In this document: one piece after another, positions 42,131-48,730 of the stretch
Numbering within the stretch: position 1 is the stretch's first letter
How the letters are laid out: each line of letters opens with the position of its first letter
Origin: Betaproteobacteria bacterium
GTDB lineage: Bacteria > Pseudomonadota > Gammaproteobacteria > Burkholderiales > SG8-39
Length of the DNA stretch: 57,203 nt
Reading direction: 5' to 3'
Assembly (NCBI GenBank): GCA_025356085.1
Contig: JANXUV010000044.1
Location: 1-57,203 of the forward strand
Notes under the pieces: model-generated
What the model saw: only the letters and a program-made list of their open reading frames with translations
What the model was told of the DNA's origin: nothing
The model's database searches: none
Program-made: the position numbers and the translations under genes

Positions 42131-42721
42131 ATGAAAAAAGCCATCGGTATCATTTATGACGAGCATCGCTCGATATCGGCGGTCTTGAGCGGACTGAAGG
42201 CGCTGGCGAAACTGGCCGGCGACTCCGGCCTGCGCCCGGATTTTGCCGTGTTCCGCGCCATGATCTACTACATCGATGCGTTTCCGGAGCGCATGCACCA
42301 CCCGAAGGAGGACCAGCACCTGTTCGCGCGGCTGCTGATGCGCTGTCCGCAGGCCCAGGCGCTGGTCGGCTCGCTGCAGGCCGAGCACGTCACGGGGGCG
42401 CGGCTGGTGCGGGACCTCGAACAGGCGCTGCTCGCGTTTGAGCAGACCTGGCCCGCCGGCGCCGACCGCTTTGCCGCGGCGGTGCAGGCCTACGCGCAAT
42501 TCCACTGGGACCACATGCGCCGGGAGGAGAAGGAACTGCTGCCGCTGGCCGAACAATGGCTGCTCGAGGAGGACTGGCGGGTGATCGAGGCTGCATTCGC
42601 CGGCAACCAAGACCCGATCGCCGACTTGCGCGAGAAGGATTTCCGGGAGCTCTATCAGCGCATCGTCAGCCTGGCGCCGGCGCCGATCGGGCTCGGCGAG
42701 CCGTGGAAAGCGGTGCGCTAG
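42131..42721 (+). CDS. Hemerythrin-like di-iron protein
   Basis: A 196-residue hemerythrin-domain protein. Candidate ligands: His12 (YDEHRS), His56-His57 and Glu60 (MHHPKEDQHLF), a central AEHV, and His-Trp-Asp-His-Met-Arg-Arg-Glu-Glu. It is paralogous to the protein at 12513 through the shared HHP-(Lys/Arg)-Glu-Asp and RCP motifs. It lies 10 bp after the SafE-like gene, with GGAG at the proper distance from the ATG. Likely involved in O2/NO sensing or Fe-S repair. Confidence 0.87.
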   Translation: MKKAIGIIYDEHRSISAVLSGLKALAKLAGDSGLRPDFAVFRAMIYYIDAFPERMHHPKEDQHLFARLLMRCPQAQALVGSLQAEHVTGARLVRDLEQALLAFEQTWPAGADRFAAAVQAYAQFHWDHMRREEKELLPLAEQWLLEEDWRVIEAAFAGNQDPIADLREKDFRELYQRIVSLAPAPIGLGEPWKAVR

Positions 42722-43146
42722 CGGCAGACCAGCACCGGAATCTTCGAATGCGTCAGTACTTTGATGGTCTCGCTGCCGAGCAGCAGGCCGGCCAAGCCGC
42801 CGCGGCCGTGCGATGCCATGACGATCAGGTCGCACTTGTGCTTGCGGGCGGCCTGCAGGATCGCCTGCCAGGGCTCGCGGCCCGCGATCGACGCGGCCTG
42901 CGCGGCCACGCCCTGGGCGTCGGCCTCGGCTTCGAACGCCGCCAGCGCGCGGGTGGCTTCCTTCTGCAATTCGCGCCGGTAGCCCTGCAGCATCGAAACC
43001 GACTCCATCGCGCCCTGCGCATACGGCGCCACGACGTAGATCGCGGTCAACTGCGCATGCAGCGATTTCGCGAGACCGACGGCGGTGCGGATGGCGGGCG
43101 CGGACAGTTCGGATCCGTCGGTGGCAACCAGGATGCGTTCGTACAT
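42718..43146 (-). CDS. Universal stress protein
   Basis: A 142-residue UspA protein starting at ATG 43146 with Tyr-Glu-Arg-Ile-Leu-Val-Ala-Thr-Asp-Gly-Ser. The nucleotide-binding loop is Ala-Ser-His-Gly-Arg-Gly-Gly...Leu-Gly-Ser. Its C-terminal 17 residues are nearly identical to those of the stress protein at 43710, so the two are recent paralogues. The stop overlaps the convergent hemerythrin gene by 4 bp. Confidence 0.9.
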   Translation of the reverse strand: MYERILVATDGSELSAPAIRTAVGLAKSLHAQLTAIYVVAPYAQGAMESVSMLQGYRRELQKEATRALAAFEAEADAQGVAAQAASIAGREPWQAILQAARKHKCDLIVMASHGRGGLAGLLLGSETIKVLTHSKIPVLVCR

Positions 43147-43148
43147 GG

Positions 43149-43256
43149 TTAGGTCCTTTCGAATTTTGACTGGCAGGAAGAGCAGCGCAGCACGGCGGCG
43201 CGCTGCTCCATCTTGAGGCGCAGGGCGTCCCTGCATCGGGGGTCGACGGAGGTCAT
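43149..43256 (-). CDS. Possible small CxxC protein
   Basis: A 35-codon open frame with ATG at 43256 overlapping the stop of the upstream gene as ATGA, ending just before the stress protein start. It encodes a basic helix (Arg-Asp-Ala-Leu-Arg-Leu-Lys-Met-Glu-Gln-Arg) and then Arg-Cys-Ser-Ser-Cys-Gln, a CxxC that could bind a metal. It fills the otherwise empty gap and its coupling suggests it is real, but it is short and I know no family. Confidence 0.4.
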   Translation of the reverse strand: MTSVDPRCRDALRLKMEQRAAVLRCSSCQSKFERT

Positions 43257-43684
43257 GCGCGGTCCTTCGCCTTCTCGCGCGACGGGCGGGTGCCGGGCTG
43301 CGCGCGCATGCGGTCCGCGCCGGCGAAATAGTGCCGGGCGAGCTTCAGCAGCTCGCCATCGCTCGGATGGTCTGCCGCTGCGACGTCCAGCACTTTGCCC
43401 GCGAGGTCGCGCGCGTGCTTGTCGAGGTACTTGACGAATTCGTGCCCGGCCTGCGCCGGGCCCACGACCAGGATCTCGGTCGCGCCGGCAAGCGAAGCGG
43501 CGACCTTGTCGAAGAACTCCCGGTCCTCGGGAGCCTTGCCGCTCCCGATGACGCCCTTGCGGTGGTGCGTCTGGCGATGCCCGCCGTGCGCGTGCACCAA
43601 TTCATTTTCAGGTCCCAAGGGCTCGAAATGCAGCACGTGGGCTTCCCGGTGGTCGATCCAGACGACGGCGTGGTAGCGGGGCAT
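43253..43684 (-). CDS. eRF1/host-attachment-like Rossmann protein
   Basis: A 143-residue protein resembling the bacterial eRF1-like/'translational machinery' family. It opens with Tyr-His-Ala-Val-Val-Trp-Ile-Asp-His-Arg-Glu-Ala, has a His-rich loop (His-Ala-His-Gly-Gly-His...His-His), then Glu-Ile-Leu-Val-Val-Gly-Pro-Ala-Gln-Ala-Gly-His-Glu-Phe-Val-Lys-Tyr-Leu. Members are predicted to contact the ribosome or tRNA, without firm function. It is located among universal stress protein genes. Confidence 0.7.
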   Translation of the reverse strand: MPRYHAVVWIDHREAHVLHFEPLGPENELVHAHGGHRQTHHRKGVIGSGKAPEDREFFDKVAASLAGATEILVVGPAQAGHEFVKYLDKHARDLAGKVLDVAAADHPSDGELLKLARHYFAGADRMRAQPGTRPSREKAKDRA

Positions 43685-43709
43685 GGGCGGATCCTTTTTC
43701 GGCGGCGGC

Positions 43710-44156
43710 TCAGCGGCAGACCAGCACCGGTATCTTCGAGTGCGTCAGCACCTTGGTGGTCTCGCTGCCGAGCAGCAGCCCCGCCAGGCCGCGGCGGCCG
43801 TGCGACGCCATGACGATCAGGTCGCACTTCTTCGCCTTCGCGGCGCGGATGATGCCTTCCCAGGGATTGAACGCGGTCTGCGTCGCGCTGCCATAGTGGA
43901 CTCGGGAAATGCGCGCCTCCCGCTCGACGGCGGCGAGCGCCTTGCGCGCCTCGCGTTCGGTCAGCATCTTGTAGCGCGACTGCGATACGGTGGAAGCGTA
44001 GATCACGCCCTCGCTGTAGGAGGGCGATACGTAGGGCGCGATCACGTAGGCGCCGGTGAGCTTCGCGCCCGTGTCGCGCGCCAGCCGTACCGCGATGCGA
44101 ATCGCCTTGGCCGAGAGTTTGGAACCGTCCGTGGGTACGAGTATGTGCTTGAACAT
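43710..44156 (-). CDS. Universal stress protein
   Basis: A 148-residue UspA protein (ATG 44156). It has Ile-Leu-Val-Pro-Thr-Asp-Gly-Ser and the loop Ala-Ser-His-Gly-Arg-Arg-Gly...Leu-Gly-Ser. A textbook minus-strand class II Fnr promoter lies upstream: box at 44203, TACAAT at 44181-44176, predicted start at about 44168, and GAAGGAGAC as ribosome binding site. It is the best leadered example in the window. Confidence 0.92.
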   Translation of the reverse strand: MFKHILVPTDGSKLSAKAIRIAVRLARDTGAKLTGAYVIAPYVSPSYSEGVIYASTVSQSRYKMLTEREARKALAAVEREARISRVHYGSATQTAFNPWEGIIRAAKAKKCDLIVMASHGRRGLAGLLLGSETTKVLTHSKIPVLVCR

Positions 44157-44202
44157 GATGGTCTCCTTCGCTGGCATTGTAGGCGCACGCGCACGGGGCA
44201 TC

Positions 44203-44216
44203 TTGATTTGCGTCAA
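44203..44216. promoter_or_regulatory. Fnr/Dnr box (TTGATttgcGTCAA) shared by a stress protein and sirB2
   Basis: Identical to the box at 12464. Toward the minus strand, TACAAT lies 31 bp away and a leader with a ribosome binding site follows. Toward the plus strand, CATGCT (44238-44243) lies 31 bp away and the sirB2 GTG begins 43.5 bp from the centre, leaving two bases of leader. Confidence 0.78.
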
Positions 44217-44252
44217 ATGTCCCGCGGCGCCGGGCCGCATGCTGCAGGGCAA

Positions 44253-44644
44253 GTGGATTACCTGGCAATCAAGACCTTGCACGTCGGCTGCGCGGCCCTG
44301 AGCGTCGCCGGCTTCGCTGCTCGCGGCGTGCTGATGCTGCGGAATTCGCCGCTGCTCGCTGCGCGCTGGCTGCGCATTGCGCCGCACGTCGTGGATACCG
44401 TTCTGCTGGCGAGCGCGCTCGGGCTCGCGTGGATGAGCGGCCAATACCCTTTCGCGCAGGGCTGGCTGACGGCAAAGTTGCTGGCGCTTGTCGTCTATAT
44501 CGTCCTTGGCAGCATTGCGCTGAAGCGCGGACGCAGCAGAGGCAGGCGTGCGGCCGCGTGTTCGCGCTGGCATTGCTTGCTGTGCTTTACATCGTCCTGG
44601 TGGCGTATGCGCGCAATCCGCTCGGTCCGCTCGCCTTCCTTTGA
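44253..44644 (+). pseudogene. SirB2-family membrane protein with a one-base frameshift
   Basis: From GTG 44253 the frame encodes SirB2-like helices (Asp-Tyr-Leu-Ala-Ile-Lys-Thr-Leu-His-Val, then Ala-Pro-His-Val-Val-Asp-Thr-Val-Leu-Leu) up to about 44555. The expected last helix (Phe-Ala-Leu-Ala-Leu-Leu-Ala-Val-Leu-Tyr-Ile-Val-Leu, ending Pro-Leu-Ala-Phe-Leu) is in the next frame and ends at 44644. One missing base near the GCGGCCGC at about 44551-44558 accounts for it; with it restored the protein is about 130 residues, normal for the family. True frameshift or sequencing error cannot be separated here. Confidence 0.75.
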
Positions 44645-44654
44645 CCGGGGTCAA
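44641..44654 (+). promoter_or_regulatory. Fnr/Dnr box (TTGACcgggGTCAA) of nnrS
   Basis: The operator overlaps the sirB2 stop. Its centre is exactly 41.5 bp before the nnrS ATG at 44689. TATTTT (44677-44682) is the -10 candidate. Transcription would start at the A of the ATG. Confidence 0.74.
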
Positions 44655-44688
44655 AACCACGCGATCCGCATGGCGTTATTTTGGTCTG

Positions 44689-45894
44689 ATGTTTTCCGCC
44701 GGATTCCGCCCGTTCTTCCTGCTCGCGGGCTTGTGGTCGGCCATCGCGATTCCGGTCTGGCTGTGCGTCCAAGCGGGTGAAATCGCTCTGCCGGGCGCGC
44801 TGCCGCCCGCCGCCTGGCACGCGCACGAGATGGTGTTCGGCTTCGCGTTCGCTAGCGTCGCCGGCTTCCTGCTCACCGCGATCCCGAACTGGACCGGCCG
44901 GCTGCCGCTAGGCGGCTGGCGGCTGGCCATGCTGGCGTTCCTGTGGCTGGCGGGACGTGCCGCGCTGTTGTTGTCGGCACAGATTGGCGCCCTGGCCGCC
45001 GCCGTGATCGACCTGTCGTTTCCCGCCGCGCTGATCGCGGTTGTCGCGCGAGAGATCATCGCCGGCCGCAACTGGCGGAACCTGCCGATGGTCGCGGCGC
45101 TGTCTCTGCTGATGGCGGGCAGCCTGCTCGTGCACCTCCACGCGCTCGATGTCGCTTACCTGGCGGAGGCCGGCAACCGGCTGGGCATCGCGACGCTGGC
45201 GATGCTGATCGCGCTGGTGGGCGGGCGCATCGTGCCCAGCTTCACCCGCAACTGGCTGGCGCGCGTGCGGCCCGGCGGTCCGCTGCCGGCGCAGGGGACG
45301 CGCTTCGATATCGCGGTGCTTGCCGTCACCTTTGCGGCGCTCGCGAGCTGGGTCGTCGCGCCGCAGGGCGTGGTCACGCCCTGGCTGGCGATCGCGGCGG
45401 GCTTCGCGCTGGCTGTCCGCCTGTCGCGCTGGTGCGGCCTGGCGACGCTGCGCGAGCCGCTGCTCTTCGTGCTGCACGCAGGCTATGGCTGGCTCGCCGC
45501 CGGCCTGCTGCTGCTGGGTGCGAACGGTTTCCTTTCGCTGGTTCCTGCATCCGTCGCGCTGCACGCGCTCACCGTGGGCGCGATTGGCACGATGACGCTG
45601 GCCGTGATGACACGCGCGACGCTCGGACATAGCGGGCGGCCGCTGGCCGCCGGGCGAGGCACCGCGACCATCTATCTTCTGGTGACGCTTGCCGCACTGG
45701 CTCGCTTGGCGGTGCCGTTCTCTGGCGTATGGGCCATGCCATTGACTTGGTTGGCCGGCGCCGCCTGGAGCGCGGCTTTCCTGTTGTTTTTCCTGCTTTA
45801 TATCCCTCTGCTGGCGCGCGCGGGGACTCCGGCGGAAGCGCCCGGGAAAGCTTCGGGCACCACTTTGACGCAAATCAATCGCAAGGCTGCCTGA
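44689..45894 (+). CDS. nnrS: NnrS family nitrogen-oxide response membrane protein
   Basis: A 401-residue haem-copper membrane protein with about 12 helices. The family opening Phe-Arg-Pro-Phe-Phe-Leu-Leu-Ala-Gly and Trp-His-Ala-His-Glu-Met-Val-Phe-Gly, plus GGRIVPSFTRNWL, VLHAGYGWL, LHALTVGAIGTMTLAVMTRA and GHSGRPL, are all present. NnrS protects metabolism against NO-related stress and is co-expressed with nitrite/NO reductases. ATG 44689 matches the predicted transcription start. The nirK Fnr box lies within its last 30 bases. Confidence 0.93.
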   Translation: MFSAGFRPFFLLAGLWSAIAIPVWLCVQAGEIALPGALPPAAWHAHEMVFGFAFASVAGFLLTAIPNWTGRLPLGGWRLAMLAFLWLAGRAALLLSAQIGALAAAVIDLSFPAALIAVVAREIIAGRNWRNLPMVAALSLLMAGSLLVHLHALDVAYLAEAGNRLGIATLAMLIALVGGRIVPSFTRNWLARVRPGGPLPAQGTRFDIAVLAVTFAALASWVVAPQGVVTPWLAIAAGFALAVRLSRWCGLATLREPLLFVLHAGYGWLAAGLLLLGANGFLSLVPASVALHALTVGAIGTMTLAVMTRATLGHSGRPLAAGRGTATIYLLVTLAALARLAVPFSGVWAMPLTWLAGAAWSAAFLLFFLLYIPLLARAGTPAEAPGKASGTTLTQINRKAA

Positions 45895-45905
45895 CTCATT
45901 AGACT
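45865..45905 (+). promoter_or_regulatory. Class II Fnr promoter of nirK
   Basis: TTGACgcaaATCAA (45865-45878) is followed by TAGACT (45900-45905), 31 bp centre to centre. Transcription is predicted from about 45913, giving a 22-base leader with CGGAGG ahead of the ATG at 45935. The box is inside the nnrS 3' end. Confidence 0.8.
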
Positions 45906-45934
45906 GCTCGCACAATCACAGTGCGGAGGCTTTC

Positions 45935-47380
45935 ATGAAGGGTCGCTTGATATCGGCAGTTCTCGCAGGAATCGCACTGGCAGCCTGCAGCCCTTCCTCC
46001 GCGCCTCCGGCGCAGGATCCCTATGACATTTCCAAGATGGACCTCAAGCCGGTGCCCGCCAAGGTCAGCGCCGAGCGCCACACCGGCAAGTTCGCCGAGG
46101 GCGCCTCGCTCAACTACGGCGCCGAACTCAAGCCGCTGGACGCCTCGCCGGTGAAGACGATCCGCCTCGACACCACGCACAAGATCATCGAGATCGCGCC
46201 GGGCGTGAAGTTCAGCGCCTGGACCTTCGGCGACCAGGTGCCGGGCCCGACGGTGCGCGCGCGCGTCGGCGACCGGATCAAGTTCAGCATGACCAACCGC
46301 AGCGACGAGCCGGTGCCCGGCGTGCGCATGACCGCCGCGCCGATGATGCACTCGATGGACTTCCACGCGGCGATGGTCTCGCCGCAGGACAAGTACCGCT
46401 CGATCGCGCCGGGCCAGACCATCGAATTCGAGTTCACACTCAACTATCCCGGCATCTTCATGTACCACTGCGGCACGCCGATGATCCTCGAGCACATCGC
46501 CTCTGGCATGTACGGTGCGGTGATCGTCGAGCCGCGCAACGGCTATCCGACCAAGGCCGACCGCGAGTACATGGTGATCCAGAGCGAGTTCTACGCCAAG
46601 CTCGATCCGGCCAAGCAGACGGTGGACGGCGCGCCGCTCTACGTGCTGGATGGCGACCGGTTGCGTGCCGCGCAGCCGACGCACACCGTGTTCAATGGTT
46701 CCAACAACGTCATGGTGCGCAACCCGCTGCCCGCCAAGGCCGGCGAGCGCGTGCGCCTGTTCGTGCTGAATGTCGGCCCGAGCAAGACTTCCAGCTTCCA
46801 CGTCGTCGGCACGATCTTCGACCGCGCCTGGATGGACGGCAATCCCGACAACCAGTTCCGCGGCATGCAGACCGTGCTGCTGGGATCCTCCAACAGCGCG
46901 ATCGTCGAATTCATGATCCCGGAGGACGGCTCCTACATCATGGTGGACCACCATTTCGCCAACGCCTCGCAGGGCGCCATCGGACTGGTCTCGACGGCGG
47001 CCAAGCCGCCGGCGCAGGAGCTCGAGCACCACAACATGCCAGCCTCGGCGACGCCGACGGATCCGGATGCGATCGCCGGCAAGCAGGCCTTCGAGAGCAA
47101 GTGCCTGGCCTGCCATTCGATCGGGCAGGGCAAGAAGCTCGGACCGGACCTCGCGGGCGTCAGCAAGCGGCGCAGCAAGGACTGGCTCGCGCGCTGGCTG
47201 AAAGAGCCGGAGAAGATGCTCCAGACCGACGCCGACGCCAAGGCGCTGCTGAAGGAGTACAACAATCTCCCGATGCCGAACCAGAGCCTGTCGGAGGCCG
47301 AGATCAAGCAGTACATCAAGTACTTCGAGTGGCTCGACGCGCAGCCGGCCGGCACTGCGAAGGCGCAGGGGGCGCATTGA
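45935..47380 (+). CDS. nirK: Copper nitrite reductase with C-terminal haem c domain
   Basis: A 481-residue NO-forming nitrite reductase. After a lipoprotein-type signal (Leu-Ala-Ala-Cys18) come two cupredoxin domains. Type 1 copper ligands lie in MYHCGTPMILEHIASGM and MMHS; catalytic Asp and type 2 His are in MDFHAA, SFHVVG and DHHFANAS. A fused cytochrome c domain follows, with Cys390-Leu-Ala-Cys393-His394 and Met447 in Leu-Pro-Met-Pro, as in the three-domain Ralstonia-type enzymes. The fused haem can deliver electrons to type 1 copper. It acts in the periplasm, probably membrane-tethered. Confidence 0.95.
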   Translation: MKGRLISAVLAGIALAACSPSSAPPAQDPYDISKMDLKPVPAKVSAERHTGKFAEGASLNYGAELKPLDASPVKTIRLDTTHKIIEIAPGVKFSAWTFGDQVPGPTVRARVGDRIKFSMTNRSDEPVPGVRMTAAPMMHSMDFHAAMVSPQDKYRSIAPGQTIEFEFTLNYPGIFMYHCGTPMILEHIASGMYGAVIVEPRNGYPTKADREYMVIQSEFYAKLDPAKQTVDGAPLYVLDGDRLRAAQPTHTVFNGSNNVMVRNPLPAKAGERVRLFVLNVGPSKTSSFHVVGTIFDRAWMDGNPDNQFRGMQTVLLGSSNSAIVEFMIPEDGSYIMVDHHFANASQGAIGLVSTAAKPPAQELEHHNMPASATPTDPDAIAGKQAFESKCLACHSIGQGKKLGPDLAGVSKRRSKDWLARWLKEPEKMLQTDADAKALLKEYNNLPMPNQSLSEAEIKQYIKYFEWLDAQPAGTAKAQGAH

Positions 47381-47382
47381 GC

Positions 47383-47814
47383 GTGCACGCCGCACTGCTG
47401 GCGGCGCTGCTGGCCTGCGTGTCGACGAGTTTCGCGTGCGGCTATTGCGTCGAGGACAAGATGGCGTCGGTCTACGACCATGCCGTCGTCACGCGAGCGC
47501 TCGGCCAGCAGCACCACATCGCTTTCTTTCACGTCGACGGCAGGCTGGCGATGGGGGATGCAGGTAAGCGGGCCTTGATTCAGGTTGTCGAGTCCGCGCC
47601 CGGCGCCGACAGGGGCAGCGCCCGCGTGTCAGTGGAATCGGCCTCGCTGTCGGTCGCCTTCGATCCGAAGCGCACGCCCGTGGTCGCATTGCAGAAGGAC
47701 ATCGAGCGCAAGCTCGCGGGGAAGGGGTTGACGCTGATGCTTTTGCAGGTGATGGACCGCCCGGCGGATTTCAGCCCGTCGGCGATTGCCGCGATAAAGA
47801 ACGCAAAGAGGTGA
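47383..47814 (+). CDS. Exported protein of unknown function downstream of nirK
   Basis: About 143 residues from GTG 47383; TTG 47377, overlapping the nirK stop as TTGA, is also possible. A signal peptide ends near Ser-Phe-Ala, immediately followed by Cys-Gly-Tyr-Cys-Val-Glu-Asp-Lys-Met-Ala. The body contains Gln-Gln-His-His-Ile-Ala-Phe-Phe-His-Val-Asp-Gly and a Ser-Val-Glu-Ser-Ala-Ser-Leu-Ser-Val-Ala-Phe-Asp strand, loosely like a heavy-metal-associated fold. The CxxC and His residues suggest a copper-handling partner for NirK, an inference from position. Confidence 0.65.
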   Translation: MHAALLAALLACVSTSFACGYCVEDKMASVYDHAVVTRALGQQHHIAFFHVDGRLAMGDAGKRALIQVVESAPGADRGSARVSVESASLSVAFDPKRTPVVALQKDIERKLAGKGLTLMLLQVMDRPADFSPSAIAAIKNAKR

Positions 47815-47841
47815 CGAGGTGCGCGTACATAAGGAGGCGCC

Positions 47842-48285
47842 ATGTTCAAGCACATCATGATTCCCACCGATGGATCGGAGCTTTCCGACAAGGCCATCGA
47901 GGCCGCGGTTGCGTTCGCCCGCGAAGTGAGCGCGCGGGTGACCGGATTCACCGCGGTTCCGGAATACAAGATTCCGGATCAGTTGCAGTTGATGTCGAAA
48001 CACGCGATTTCGATGCCGCAGCACGAAGAAAACGTGCGGCGGCAGGCCGATGCGGTTCTGCGCAAGATCAGCGAACGCGCGCGCACCGCGGGCGTGGCGT
48101 GCGACATCGATTTCGCGCAGAGCGATATCCCGCATGCGGCTATAATCAAGGCTGCCGAGAGCCACGGCTGCGACCTCATCTTCATGGCCTCGCACGGCCG
48201 CAGCGGAATCTCGGCTCTGATCCACGGCAGCGAGACCCAGGGCGTGCTCGCGCACTCCAAGATTCCGACGCTGGTGTACCGATAG
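47842..48285 (+). CDS. Universal stress protein
   Basis: A 147-residue UspA protein preceded by a strong AAGGAGG. It has Ile-Met-Ile-Pro-Thr-Asp-Gly-Ser at the N-terminus and the ATP loop Ala-Ser-His-Gly-Arg-Ser-Gly...His-Gly-Ser. Located 27 bp after the NirK-linked gene, it may share the nirK transcript. It forms a pair with the next stress protein. Confidence 0.9.
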   Translation: MFKHIMIPTDGSELSDKAIEAAVAFAREVSARVTGFTAVPEYKIPDQLQLMSKHAISMPQHEENVRRQADAVLRKISERARTAGVACDIDFAQSDIPHAAIIKAAESHGCDLIFMASHGRSGISALIHGSETQGVLAHSKIPTLVYR

Positions 48286-48301
48286 ACAGGACACGGACCC
48301 C

Positions 48302-48730
48302 ATGAGAATTCTTCTTGCGGTAGACTGTTCGAAACATGCTCTGCGGGCGGTCGACTGCCTGGTCGAGCACGCGGATTGGTACCGGGAAAAGCCCACGGTG
48401 GAGCTGGTCACGGTGCACCTGCCGGTGCCGAAGCTGCCGCGCATGGGCATGGTGGTAGGCAGGAACCAGATCCAGCGCTACTACCAGGAAGAGGGCGAAG
48501 CTGCGCTCGCCGCGGCGAAGCGGAAGCTGGACGCGGCCGGCATCGAATACCGGGCCAGTATTCTCGTCGGCCGCATCGCGGAAGCGATCGTGCAGCACGC
48601 AATGAAGACACGCTGCGACCTGATCTTCGTCGGCACGCACGGCCGCAGCGCGGCGGCCAACATGCTGGTCGGTTCGGTCGCCACCAAGGTCCTGCACATT
48701 TCGAAAACGCCGGTGCTGCTGGTTCGCTAG
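48302..48730 (+). CDS. Universal stress protein
   Basis: A 142-residue UspA protein beginning Arg-Ile-Leu-Leu-Ala-Val-Asp-Cys-Ser. The ATP loop is Gly-Thr-His-Gly-Arg-Ser-Ala-Ala...Val-Gly-Ser. It follows the previous stress protein by 16 bp and is the last plus-strand gene before the RND pump; its stop overlaps the pump's stop by four bases. Confidence 0.9.
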   Translation: MRILLAVDCSKHALRAVDCLVEHADWYREKPTVELVTVHLPVPKLPRMGMVVGRNQIQRYYQEEGEAALAAAKRKLDAAGIEYRASILVGRIAEAIVQHAMKTRCDLIFVGTHGRSAAANMLVGSVATKVLHISKTPVLLVR

